From: Pedobacter sp. Leaf194
GTDB taxonomy: Bacteria; Bacteroidota; Bacteroidia; Sphingobacteriales; Sphingobacteriaceae
Assembly: GCF_001423945.1 (NCBI RefSeq)
Contig: NZ_LMPU01000009.1
Coordinates: forward strand, 620,416-684,415
Direction of reading: 5' to 3'
Length of the DNA stretch: 64,000 nucleotides
Part shown: positions 1-9,078 of the stretch, piece by piece
Layout: each line of letters starts with the position of its first letter
Numbering within the stretch: the stretch's first letter is position 1
Notes under the pieces: model-generated
What the model saw: the letters and a program-made list of their open reading frames with translations, nothing else
The model's database searches: none
What the model was told of the DNA's origin: nothing
Made by a program: the position numbers and the translations under genes

Positions 1-1002
1 TTAGCAATAACTATATTTTTAATAATTCGAAACTTAAAATCATTTCAAAATGTGCTAGCAAATGATTTATTACTGGCAGCAGTAAAACATTGTTTGCTGT
101 TCATGCTATTTTTCACGATTTGTTATTTAACTTTTATTAACAAGGGCTTATACAATGCGCAAACGTTTAAATTCAGTTTTAGCTTGACCAACACTTTTTT
201 TGTATTAGCGGAGCCTTTGGGCTCAATTCTTTCTATTGACGATATTTATCAAAGATTATTCGAATTTCCTGGGTACAATATTTCGGAAGATATATTATTT
301 GTCCTAAAGCTTATTTACTACTTTATAGTAGCACTGATTTCCATTTTAAGTGTCGTAAAGATTTTAAATCTTAAAATAAGTGAGGATTATAAGGCACTGT
401 TAGTTTCATTTTTGATCGTATTTACTTGTGTATTTTTATTATTTTATAATAAAAAAGACATTACTAGCTCTATGGAAATGAGGCATTTTAGAAGTGTCGG
501 CTTTTTAATTTTACCAGGCGTAATTAGTTATTTGAAAGATGATATAAAAACAGTATTTAGTTATCTATTACTTTCCATGATATTTGTCAGTTGTTTATAT
601 GGTGTAACTTCCTTTCTGCAGCGAGAGAGCGGTCTTCTCAAAAACTCCTATGTTGGGTATAATGGATTCAGGCTTGCCATAATCGATAAACCGACACTTG
701 TATTTCTAAAACAATTAGAAAAAAAAACCATTGGAGCAACCCTTATGTACCTGCCTGACGCAGCTGCGGCTTTAGAGTTTAACAAATCAAGAATAATAAT
801 CTCACATGCAGATTTCGAGCCCTTGCAACAGTTACAAGAAAAACATTATTTAGGAACAGTTCCAACACTTTATGTTGTTTTACAATCCCGGTTTGATAAT
901 AATGGAAAGAAAGATGCAATTCTTGGCTCTTTCAAAAATTATTCACACTTCAAGACAATATTTAGAAATGATGAGTTTACTGTATTTGAAGGCTTAAAGT
1001 AA
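1..1002 (+). CDS. Polytopic membrane protein, 5'-truncated by window edge
   Basis: The reading frame is open from base 1, so the gene starts before the window; a GTG at 52 is only an internal codon. The visible 333 codons encode several hydrophobic segments separated by short charged loops, followed by a soluble C-terminal part of about 120 residues. This shape resembles the GT-C-like or O-antigen-related membrane proteins found in polysaccharide clusters, but no diagnostic motif is visible. It is followed without any gap by a glycosyltransferase, which places it in the polysaccharide operon. Function not recognised. Confidence 0.7.
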   Translation, partial: LAITIFLIIRNLKSFQNVLANDLLLAAVKHCLLFMLFFTICYLTFINKGLYNAQTFKFSFSLTNTFFVLAEPLGSILSIDDIYQRLFEFPGYNISEDILFVLKLIYYFIVALISILSVVKILNLKISEDYKALLVSFLIVFTCVFLLFYNKKDITSSMEMRHFRSVGFLILPGVISYLKDDIKTVFSYLLLSMIFVSCLYGVTSFLQRESGLLKNSYVGYNGFRLAIIDKPTLVFLKQLEKKTIGATLMYLPDAAAALEFNKSRIIISHADFEPLQQLQEKHYLGTVPTLYVVLQSRFDNNGKKDAILGSFKNYSHFKTIFRNDEFTVFEGLK

Positions 1003-2205
1003 ATGTCGATTAAAAAAATAACATTAATCAGTAATAGTCACTTAACTTCCAATCCCAGATTAGTCAAAGAAGCCGAAGCGCTTAGTGAAGTTGGTTTTGT
1101 TGTTAGCGTCATTTTCTTACAACACATTGCCGAACTTGAAGCTTTTGATGAGGATATTATTAAAAAGCTTCCAAAAGTTAAGTTCTATAAAATAAATTTT
1201 GGAAGTAAAAATAGAGCGTCCAGGTATTTAAATTATAAAAGGTTATTGCGTAAGTTCTGGATCAGGATTAATCCAAAAAGTAAACTAAGCGAAAACGTGT
1301 TCTTTACCGAATTCAAAAACTTAATTAATAAGAATACTGCGGATTTATATATTGGCCATACTTTGCGGGCTTTGCCTATTGTAGCATGGGCCGCGAAGAA
1401 TAATGGGACTAAGTTTGCTTTTGATGCAGAGGATTATCATCGAGGAGAAACAACTTATGAAATACAAAATAATTTTGCTGAAATTATTGAAAACAAATAT
1501 TTAAATGTTGCTGAATACATCAGTACGGCAAGTAAGTTTATCAGTGAGGCATATCGGAAACACTTTGAACTGCAAAAGATTGTCACGATTAATAATTTTT
1601 TTACTCATAATGCTTTAGTGCCTCGAGAGCAAATGAACAATAGTAAGCCCATTAAAATTGTGTGGTTTTCCCAGACCATTGGTTTAAATAGAGGATTAAA
1701 AGAATTTATTTCAAATTTGGTTTTACTCAATCCAAACTTTTTTGAATTGCATTTAAGAGGTACAAGCGATGAATCTATCCGAACTCACTTACTAGAAAAT
1801 GTTTCAACTGGCTGGATAAATAAAATTTTCTTTTATCCTCAATGTAAACCTAGAGAATTAAGTTTTTGGCTACAAGGTTTTGATATAGGTTTAGCACTAG
1901 AACCAGGCTTTAACTTCAATAATGAAATTGCAATATCTAATAAGATTTTCCAATACTTTAATTCAGGCTTAGCTGTAATTGCAACTCCTACTACAGGACA
2001 AAAGTGGGTAATTCAGCAGGCACCAGATGCAGGCGTTATTCTTTCACCTGAGTCAAATTTAGATATCCTGAAAAGTTGGGCTGAAGATAGATCGAATTTA
2101 GAAGATGCACAGAAGGCTGCTTTAAGTGCTGCAAAAAGTAAATTTGACTGGAATGAGGAAAAGAAAAAATTAATTGAGGTTATAAAACAAATTCAAGTTG
2201 GCTAA
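1003..2205 (+). CDS. Glycosyltransferase, GT-B fold (GT4-like)
   Basis: 400 residues. The N-terminus (TLISNSHLTSNPRLVKEAEAL) has the beta-strand plus 'NPRLVKEA' pattern common in GT4-like enzymes of Bacteroidota polysaccharide loci. The C-terminal half holds an 'ISNKIFQYFNSGLAVI' stretch, the usual position of the nucleotide-sugar-binding helix, but a classical E-x7-E pair is not evident. It probably transfers a sugar from a nucleotide donor to the lipid-linked repeat unit on the cytoplasmic face. The ATG follows the preceding stop codon directly and the end overlaps the next gene by 8 bases. Sugar specificity cannot be read. Confidence 0.8.
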   Translation: MSIKKITLISNSHLTSNPRLVKEAEALSEVGFVVSVIFLQHIAELEAFDEDIIKKLPKVKFYKINFGSKNRASRYLNYKRLLRKFWIRINPKSKLSENVFFTEFKNLINKNTADLYIGHTLRALPIVAWAAKNNGTKFAFDAEDYHRGETTYEIQNNFAEIIENKYLNVAEYISTASKFISEAYRKHFELQKIVTINNFFTHNALVPREQMNNSKPIKIVWFSQTIGLNRGLKEFISNLVLLNPNFFELHLRGTSDESIRTHLLENVSTGWINKIFFYPQCKPRELSFWLQGFDIGLALEPGFNFNNEIAISNKIFQYFNSGLAVIATPTTGQKWVIQQAPDAGVILSPESNLDILKSWAEDRSNLEDAQKAALSAAKSKFDWNEEKKKLIEVIKQIQVG

Positions 2206-3481
2206 AACATTAACTACGAATTGTCTAAAAAATGCAGTCAACCACTCTAATCCTGGCATTGGGAAATTCAGCACAGAAACGATAAAAGCTTACCAAGAAG
2301 CCGGTTTCTTAAATTTCATGTGCACAACACTGGTTTTTCACCAAGAAAATTTTGTTGTAAAATACATTTTGAAACGATTTCCTAAATTAATCTCAAAATT
2401 AAGAAGCAGGTATTTTTCGCAAATCCCCCCGGAGAAAATAAAGCTCTACCCTTTTAAAGAATTGTGCAGGTTGCTGGCTGTAAAATTTTTGAGCTTGACG
2501 GCTGCTGATACTGTTTGGGAATGGGCAGAGTTGAGCTTTGATAAGTGGGTATCCAAAAAACTTGATAAAAATGTAAGAATTGTACACTGCTATGAACATG
2601 CAGCACTATCTAGTTTTAAACAAGCACAAAAGCTTGGCTGTTTTAAAATTTTAGAGCAGATAAGCCAACATCATACTTTTTACAAAAAAGTAATAGATCA
2701 ACAGTTTGACCAATATCCAAACCTCCGTTCTGATTATAACGAGAAGATTTTGCTGGAAAGCATCAAAAAAAGAAACAGAAGAAAAGATGGAGAGTATGAT
2801 TTAGCAGACTTAATCATTTGCAATTCTACTTTTACCATGAGTACGCTAATTGAAGCAGGAATAGACAGAAGGAAAATTGTTAATATCCCACTTGCGTATC
2901 CCAAAGTTGACGAAGTAGAAAACATCCAAAAACAAGTGGACCAGTTTACATTTATTTATGTTGGCTCATTAAGTTTACGAAAAGGAACACATATTCTTCT
3001 AGAAGCCTGGCAGAAGTGTTTTTTTGATGAACAAAATGTCCAGTTAATTTTAGCTGGAAGTAGTTCTTTACCAAGAGGTTTAACAGAAAACCTACCGCAA
3101 AATGTAGAATTTAGAGGTTTTTTAGATAAACACGAATTAGACAACCTATATAAGCAAGCAGATCTTTTGGTTTTCCCAACGCTAGCGGATGGATTTGGAA
3201 TGGTGATTACAGAAGCAATGGCTAAAGGCCTGCCCGTGCTAACTACAAGCAATTCCGCCGGATACGATTTAATAGAAGACGGCATAGATGGATTTATCAT
3301 AGATGCAGGAAGTATTAATGCACTTGCAAAAAAAATGCTTTGGATAGTGGAAAATAAATCTATTTTACCAAATATGAGCAAACTAATTATGGAGAAAGCG
3401 AAGAAATATCAGTGGTCTGATTACAGGATTAGATTGATAAATAATATAAATGAAAGATATTTAAGTTATTTAAATGAATAA
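2198..3481 (+). CDS. Glycosyltransferase family 4-type
   Basis: 427 residues; a TTG start is used because the homologous N-terminus (NHSNPGIGKF, a glycine-rich acceptor-binding loop) lies only 16 residues in and no ATG precedes it. The C-terminal Rossmann domain is clear: FIYVGSLSLRKGTHILLEAW, then LILAGSS, then the donor-site motif ADGFGMVITEAMAKGLPVL. The first acid of the usual E-x7-E is Asp here, a conservative change. Likely retaining GT-B enzyme of repeat-unit assembly. It overlaps both neighbours by 8 bases, so translation is probably coupled. Confidence 0.88.
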   Translation: MAKTLTTNCLKNAVNHSNPGIGKFSTETIKAYQEAGFLNFMCTTLVFHQENFVVKYILKRFPKLISKLRSRYFSQIPPEKIKLYPFKELCRLLAVKFLSLTAADTVWEWAELSFDKWVSKKLDKNVRIVHCYEHAALSSFKQAQKLGCFKILEQISQHHTFYKKVIDQQFDQYPNLRSDYNEKILLESIKKRNRRKDGEYDLADLIICNSTFTMSTLIEAGIDRRKIVNIPLAYPKVDEVENIQKQVDQFTFIYVGSLSLRKGTHILLEAWQKCFFDEQNVQLILAGSSSLPRGLTENLPQNVEFRGFLDKHELDNLYKQADLLVFPTLADGFGMVITEAMAKGLPVLTTSNSAGYDLIEDGIDGFIIDAGSINALAKKMLWIVENKSILPNMSKLIMEKAKKYQWSDYRIRLINNINERYLSYLNE

Positions 3482-4268
3482 TATAACTATTGGTTTCGTA
3501 ATTGCTCTAAAACCAAAATTCAATTCAAATAACTGGGAAAATGATTCGAAGCTACTTTATCAAACTCTTGAAAGTATATGCAATCAGGAAAGTGAAGATT
3601 TTATGGCCTTTCTTGTTTATCATGATTTACCTGACATACTATTTAATCATAGAAAAATTCATTTTTTAAAGTTTCCTTTTTCATTCTGTACTTTTGAATC
3701 CTTAGATAAGATAAAGGCAGAACATCGCGAAACTCCTGAAGGCACAACATACTTTTTTGATCAGGGAAAGAAAATAATGTATGGGGCTGAAATTGCTAAA
3801 TTTCATAACTGTAAATACATCATGTCTGTTGATTTTGATGATTTAATTAGCAATAAAATATTAAAATATATTACTGAAGATGACAATCGTTCAGGTTACT
3901 ATGTTGAAAAAGGTTATATCTATTACACAGAAAAAAAACTTTTATTACGTAGAAAGAAAAGGATGAACGGCATAAATGGTTCAACCAATATTATTTACCA
4001 TCAAAATATATCAAATGTTGATCTATTTAGTAATGATGTGGATTCCTTTAGTTTCTTTTCTGCCCACTATTATACAAAGTTTCGACTTTTGGATCAAGGT
4101 ATCGTAATTAAACCACTTCCCTTTTACGCAATTATATATAGAGCGCATATAAGTAATTGGTTTAATATCCATACACATATGAACGGGTTTTCATTAAAGA
4201 TTATTTATAAGTACCTTTTCCAACGACATTTTATTACAAAGGCTATAAAAAAAGAATTTAGACTTTGA
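3474..4268 (+). CDS. Glycosyltransferase, GT-A fold (GT2-like)
   Basis: 264 residues. The N-terminus GFVIALKP is followed by a helix containing LLYQTLESICNQ, as in GT2-like enzymes that begin with a beta-strand and 'sl.si..Q'. A metal-binding candidate is seen in YIMSVDFDDL (DxDD), near residues 118-127. The C-terminal 60 residues are aromatic and basic, suggesting membrane association. It overlaps the upstream gene by 8 bases and the downstream gene by 4. Sugar specificity unknown; the exact family is less certain than for the other transferases. Confidence 0.72.
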   Translation: MNNITIGFVIALKPKFNSNNWENDSKLLYQTLESICNQESEDFMAFLVYHDLPDILFNHRKIHFLKFPFSFCTFESLDKIKAEHRETPEGTTYFFDQGKKIMYGAEIAKFHNCKYIMSVDFDDLISNKILKYITEDDNRSGYYVEKGYIYYTEKKLLLRRKKRMNGINGSTNIIYHQNISNVDLFSNDVDSFSFFSAHYYTKFRLLDQGIVIKPLPFYAIIYRAHISNWFNIHTHMNGFSLKIIYKYLFQRHFITKAIKKEFRL

Positions 4269-5533
4269 AGAAAGTACTAATAATCTCACCTTATTTTATT
4301 CCAACAAATTCCGCTGATAGCCATCGGATCAGAATGAGTTTACTCTATTTTAAGCAATTCGATTGGGAAGCTGAAATTGTGACAGTTAAATCAGTTTATT
4401 CTGATTTAGTTAAAGACTCTTTGTTAATAAAAAGTATTCCTGAGGATATAAGAGTCCACAATGTAAAAGCACTATCAAAAAAATGGACTTCGAGATTCGG
4501 ATTAGGAAGCATTGCCTTACGTTCATTGTGGTTTTATTTTACATATGTAAGCAAGCTCTTATCTAGCCAGCATTATGATTTAATCTATTTTTCGACTACC
4601 CAATATCCAGTGTGCGTATTAGGCCCATATTGGAAGAAAAGATTTAAAGTCCCGTATGTAATTGACCTACAAGACCCTTGGCATACTGATTATTACAATA
4701 ATAAGCCAAAATCTGAACGACCTCCTAAATATTGGTTTTCGTATAGATTGAATAAGTTATTAGAACGGATTGCTTTAAAATCAGTTGATGGCTTAATTTC
4801 TGTAAACCAAGCATACATTAATGAATTAAAAAATAGATATTTTCAAATCAAAGATATTCCTGCAGCAACAATCCCCTTCAGTTCATCTTTGATAGATTTC
4901 GAAATTGCGAAAATTAATAGCTCTAGTTTCAATTCTTACTACAATAAAAATGATAAGATTAAAATAGCTTACATTGGAGCTGTGGGTACGATAATGAAAG
5001 AAAGTATTATTAAATTACTTTACGCATTCAAAATATTCATTAATACTAGCGATTTATTTAAGGAAAAAATAGAATTGTATTTTCTTGGCACAAGTTACGC
5101 TCCAAATGGAGCAGGTATTCCAAGCGTTAAACCAATAGCAAATGAGTTAGGTATTGGTGAGTATGTTATTGAAGTAACTGAAAGATTAACATATTATAAT
5201 GCCATTCATCATATACTGAATTCCGACGCATTATTTATAGTCGGTTCTGATGATTCTAACTACATTGGCTCGAAAGTTTATAACTACTTGATGGCAAACA
5301 AACAGATTTATTCGCTATTGCATCATAAAAGCCCGGCTATTCAAGTATTAAAGAATTATGATTTAGCGGTAATAAACGACTTAAATTCTACTCAAGAAAC
5401 AATAAATAGTAGCTTTAGTAAATTTATCAGTGGTTTAACTAGTGATGATCAAATTAATAATCTTCCTATATATGATGCCTTGATGATGACAAAAGATCAA
5501 TGTGCTTTATTTGACAAGGTTTTGAGCATTTGA
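4265..5533 (+). CDS. Glycosyltransferase, GT4-like
   Basis: 422 residues from a TTG start that overlaps the previous stop by 4 bases. The N-terminus (LIISPYFIPTNSADSHRIRM) is the typical first strand and acceptor loop of GT4 enzymes, and VIDLQDPW, near residue 135, matches the conserved 'v.DfrDpW' motif. The C-terminal domain starts with KIAYIGAVG and carries GSKVYNYLMANKQIYSLL at the donor site. Cytosolic, acting on the lipid-linked polysaccharide precursor; donor sugar cannot be deduced. Confidence 0.82.
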   Translation: MKKVLIISPYFIPTNSADSHRIRMSLLYFKQFDWEAEIVTVKSVYSDLVKDSLLIKSIPEDIRVHNVKALSKKWTSRFGLGSIALRSLWFYFTYVSKLLSSQHYDLIYFSTTQYPVCVLGPYWKKRFKVPYVIDLQDPWHTDYYNNKPKSERPPKYWFSYRLNKLLERIALKSVDGLISVNQAYINELKNRYFQIKDIPAATIPFSSSLIDFEIAKINSSSFNSYYNKNDKIKIAYIGAVGTIMKESIIKLLYAFKIFINTSDLFKEKIELYFLGTSYAPNGAGIPSVKPIANELGIGEYVIEVTERLTYYNAIHHILNSDALFIVGSDDSNYIGSKVYNYLMANKQIYSLLHHKSPAIQVLKNYDLAVINDLNSTQETINSSFSKFISGLTSDDQINNLPIYDALMMTKDQCALFDKVLSI

Positions 5534-6720
5534 AAAAGTTAGCAATTATTATTACCCACCCCATCCAATACTATGCTCCAGTTTTTAAACTTCTGGCAGC
5601 TCACTGCAATCTAAAGGTTTTCTATACCTTGGGATTTGAAGGCACTGCGGCGACATTTGATAAAGGCTTTAATCAAAAAATTATCTGGGATATTCCTTTG
5701 TTAGAAGGTTATGAACATGCTTTTTTGGAAAACACAGCAAAAGAAAAAGGATCGCATCATTTTATGGGCATCAAAAACCCAGGTATTATCCAAAGTATTG
5801 ACGGTTTCAATCCAGATATTATAATCGTTTACGGCTGGGCTTACCACAGCCATTTAATAGTGTTACGCTATTTTAAGGGTAAAATACCTATTTGGTTTAG
5901 GGGTGATAGTCATTTATTAGACTCTAAACCGTTATGGAAAAAACTGGCGCGAAAAATTTTATTAAAATGGGTTTACAGCTACATTGATAAGGCGTTTTAT
6001 GTAGGTACGGCAAATAAAGCATACTATAAATCTTCTGGATTAAAAGCGCATCAACTCATATTTGCACCTCATGCAGTAGATAATGAGCGATTTTCAGAAG
6101 ATAGAACTGGTGAGCTTAATCTTTTGAGGCAAAATTTAAGGATAGATATGGGAGAAATGTTGATTCTATTTGCTGGCAAATTAGAAAGAAAAAAAAGTCC
6201 AGAACTATTATTACAAGCATTCTTGGACCTGAAATTGAAGAATACACATTTGTTGTTTGTAGGTAACGGAGAAATGGAAGAAAGTTTGAAGGAAGCAGTA
6301 GAATCCTGCGACTACGCTCCGGATGGCACGAACAATGAAGCGGACTCTTCGATAAAAAACAGAATTCACTTTATGGATTTTCAGAATCAAGGTTATATGC
6401 CTGTAATTTATCAAGCTTGTGATTTATTTTGCCTTCCTTCACAGGGACCAAATGAAACGTGGGGATTAGCGGTAAATGAAGCGATGGCCGCTGGCAAAGC
6501 CATATTGGTTTCTGATAAAGTTGGCTGCAACTTAGACTTGGTTAACCACGATAATGGATTAATTTTCAAAACAGAATCTGCAACGATACATGATTCTTTA
6601 AAGAAAATAGTTCAATCTGACCTTGGGAAAATGGGAAAGAGTTCTTACCATAAGATTCAGAAATGGAATTTCCAAGTTCAAGCCAATACATTTATTCATG
6701 AATTGTATAAAGGAAATTAA
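5530..6720 (+). CDS. Glycosyltransferase family 4-type
   Basis: 396 residues; TTG start with a 4-base overlap. The N-terminus THPIQYYAPVFKLLA is the signature opening of a large GT4 subgroup in surface-polysaccharide loci. The C-terminal domain shows ILFAGKLERKKSPELLLQAF, LLFVGNGEME and a full E-x7-E donor motif in NETWGLAVNEAMAAGKAI. Reaction: transfer of an unknown hexose from a nucleotide donor to the growing repeat unit. Confidence 0.9.
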   Translation: MKKLAIIITHPIQYYAPVFKLLAAHCNLKVFYTLGFEGTAATFDKGFNQKIIWDIPLLEGYEHAFLENTAKEKGSHHFMGIKNPGIIQSIDGFNPDIIIVYGWAYHSHLIVLRYFKGKIPIWFRGDSHLLDSKPLWKKLARKILLKWVYSYIDKAFYVGTANKAYYKSSGLKAHQLIFAPHAVDNERFSEDRTGELNLLRQNLRIDMGEMLILFAGKLERKKSPELLLQAFLDLKLKNTHLLFVGNGEMEESLKEAVESCDYAPDGTNNEADSSIKNRIHFMDFQNQGYMPVIYQACDLFCLPSQGPNETWGLAVNEAMAAGKAILVSDKVGCNLDLVNHDNGLIFKTESATIHDSLKKIVQSDLGKMGKSSYHKIQKWNFQVQANTFIHELYKGN

Positions 6721-7669
6721 AGTCTCAGTTTTACTAGCAGTTAGGAATGGTCAAGAGTTTATAGCATCCTCTATTAGGTCTGTACTTTCTCAGGATTTTA
6801 AGGATTTCGAACTACTTATTAGCGATGATAATTCAATTGATAAAACGATAGATGTTATCAAAGAATTTCAAGATGAACGTATACAGCTTCATCAACAAAA
6901 AAAATCGTTAGGACAATTCGGTAATTTTAACTTTTTACTTTCAAAGGCTGAAGGTGAGATAGTTCACTTTTGGAGTCATGATGACATCATGTACCCTAAT
7001 TGCTTATCTACTATAGTGAACTTTCATTTCGAAAATTCAAACTTGGGAATGTCGTATTGTAGCGGAAACTATATTGATAAAAGTGGATTAGTGACTCGAG
7101 AATGGAAATTCGATGGGACACCAAGACTATTGAATAAAAATCTATACTCGAAGTATTCCCTTACATATGGCTGCTTAGCTGGCAGTATATCTCAAGTATC
7201 CCTTAACAGAAAAAACATCGGAAATAATTATTATTTCATTGAATCTTATCTGCTCGCAGGTGACTTTGAACTTTGGACAAGAATTGCAGAAAAATTTACG
7301 ATTGGATTTATATCAAAAAAACTTACAAGTATTAGAAATCATTCTTCACAGGTTTCGAACAATGCTTCAAGTAACTATGCTTCTGTAGTAGAAGGAATTC
7401 CCATCACCAATAGATTGATGAAGTACGTTAATGTTGATTTAAGAGAAAAACCAAAAATTAAGCGAGAGGTGATATTAATTCACTACTTTCAACGTGTAAT
7501 GGTTTTATTCGTTCGTAAGGAATTTAAGCTCTTCATATCGGGAATCAAGCTATTAAGTAGAGAGGACAATATATTTTTACTCTTTTTGACATGGATCAGA
7601 TTCCGTCTAAGAACTAAGGATCAGTTCCTCAAACATCGTAGAAAAATTACTTCCATTTTATTTGATTAG
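6698..7669 (+). CDS. Glycosyltransferase family 2-type
   Basis: I place the start at ATG 6698, which gives MNCIKEIKVSVLLAVRNG, the normal GT2 opening. The frame is open further upstream, but that part only overlaps the preceding gene and has no GT2 similarity. About 323 residues. GT-A landmarks: VSVLLAVRNGQEFI, then SDDNSIDKT for UDP binding, then HFWSHDDIMYP with the metal-binding acids. The remaining 100 residues are basic and amphipathic, suggesting inner-membrane contact. It overlaps the upstream gene by 23 bases. Confidence 0.85.
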   Translation: MNCIKEIKVSVLLAVRNGQEFIASSIRSVLSQDFKDFELLISDDNSIDKTIDVIKEFQDERIQLHQQKKSLGQFGNFNFLLSKAEGEIVHFWSHDDIMYPNCLSTIVNFHFENSNLGMSYCSGNYIDKSGLVTREWKFDGTPRLLNKNLYSKYSLTYGCLAGSISQVSLNRKNIGNNYYFIESYLLAGDFELWTRIAEKFTIGFISKKLTSIRNHSSQVSNNASSNYASVVEGIPITNRLMKYVNVDLREKPKIKREVILIHYFQRVMVLFVRKEFKLFISGIKLLSREDNIFLLFLTWIRFRLRTKDQFLKHRRKITSILFD

Positions 7670-7680
7670 TAATTAAAAAA

Positions 7681-9078
7681 TTGTTTAAAAATTCTATAAA
7701 GTTAGGGAGTTTAAAAATTGGTATTGGGGTGATCCTAGCCTTATCGCTTTTAACAATAAATCCGATAGCTACGTTTTTTGCTATTCTCTTTGTTCCATTT
7801 GCTGCCAAATTACTTTGGAGAAAAAATGAACCTCCAATTTTATTTTTTGGATTAATTATGCAATGGTCGCAGGTTTGCCTAAAGATATTTTATGCAGATT
7901 ATTTATATAAAGACTTTCGCAATCTATTCACCTATTATCAGAACATAGATAATGCTTACTATTACAGTTTAACCTCACTCTACGTCATTTGCATTGGCAT
8001 TTATATCATTATTCATAAGTTACCTCAGCTGGAGCACGATGATTTTAAAATGCTACTAGACCGTTATAATTTAAAAAAAATAGTGACGCTTTACATTGCT
8101 GCGATTTTCTTCACTCCTTTTCTTCTCGTATTTTCACATATTCTGCCAGGCTTACAACAATTTTTTATTAAGGTCCAAGATTTGAAGTGGGCCATCTTCT
8201 TTTTCTTCTTTGCTTCCCACTTTGTTTTCGACAAGAATAAGAAGCTACTTTACACCATTTTAATAGCAGAAATTATATTCAGTTTAACAGGCTATTTCAG
8301 CTCATTTAAAGATTTTTTTATCGTCGCCATCGTATTATATGTTTTTGTAAAAAGAACATATACTTATGTCAATTATGCATTATTTGGTTTATTAGTTGTT
8401 CTTTTATTTAACTTAATGATCGTTTGGCAGTATGTAAAGCCAGAATACAGAAGCTATCTTTCTGGAGGTGAAAGTGCGCAAGTGGTTACAGTTTCTAAAA
8501 CTGATGCATTGGAAAAACTATATGAATTAACCAGCAATGCCAAAAATTTGAAGTATGAGGACGGAATTACGAACCTGCTAGACCGGCTGACTTACATCGA
8601 TATTTTCTCCGCATCTACCTCTTACGTTCCCTTAAATCGACCACATGAACATGGGCGACTATGGTTAGACGCGATTAAGCGCATACTAATGCCAAGGATT
8701 TTCTTTCCTGAAAAAACTGTAATCGATGATACGGAGAAAACAATTACCTATACTGGTGTGGGTTTTGCAGGCGCAAACTCGGGCACTTCTATAAGTTTGG
8801 GTTATGTAACAGAAAGTTATATTGATTTTGGCTTTCCAGGCATGCTTATTCCATTATTGTTATGGGGTGTCGTGATTGGGCTATCTTATAAATTTATTTT
8901 GTTAAAATCTCATAACAGAATCTGGGGATTCGCCTTTTTAGTGCCTTTCATATTTCAAATAAATCTCTTCGAGACAGCCCTAGATAAGCTGGTCGGCAGT
9001 TTTTTTGCCTTTTTCCTAATCTATCTTTTCCTGAATAAATTTGTAATAAAGAGGCTTGACAATTATTTAAAAAATTGA
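7681..9078 (+). CDS. Wzy-like polysaccharide polymerase (O-antigen polymerase type)
   Basis: 465 residues from a TTG start. The sequence is almost entirely hydrophobic, with about ten membrane spans and one large loop around residues 260-370 rich in polar residues and Gly/Ser, the topology of Wzy polymerases. Such enzymes join lipid-linked repeat units on the periplasmic face. The C-terminus overlaps the next gene by 4 bases. Its place before a GT4 gene, a GT2 gene and an exosortase resembles Bacteroidota loci in which a Wzy-like protein accompanies an exosortase; that assignment is from context. Confidence 0.75.
   Translation: MFKNSIKLGSLKIGIGVILALSLLTINPIATFFAILFVPFAAKLLWRKNEPPILFFGLIMQWSQVCLKIFYADYLYKDFRNLFTYYQNIDNAYYYSLTSLYVICIGIYIIIHKLPQLEHDDFKMLLDRYNLKKIVTLYIAAIFFTPFLLVFSHILPGLQQFFIKVQDLKWAIFFFFFASHFVFDKNKKLLYTILIAEIIFSLTGYFSSFKDFFIVAIVLYVFVKRTYTYVNYALFGLLVVLLFNLMIVWQYVKPEYRSYLSGGESAQVVTVSKTDALEKLYELTSNAKNLKYEDGITNLLDRLTYIDIFSASTSYVPLNRPHEHGRLWLDAIKRILMPRIFFPEKTVIDDTEKTITYTGVGFAGANSGTSISLGYVTESYIDFGFPGMLIPLLLWGVVIGLSYKFILLKSHNRIWGFAFLVPFIFQINLFETALDKLVGSFFAFFLIYLFLNKFVIKRLDNYLKN

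Noticed and set aside
2956..3381. 141-codon minus-strand frame inside a GT4 gene
   Set aside because: Antisense shadow of a strongly supported glycosyltransferase; Ser/Pro/Arg-rich without motif.
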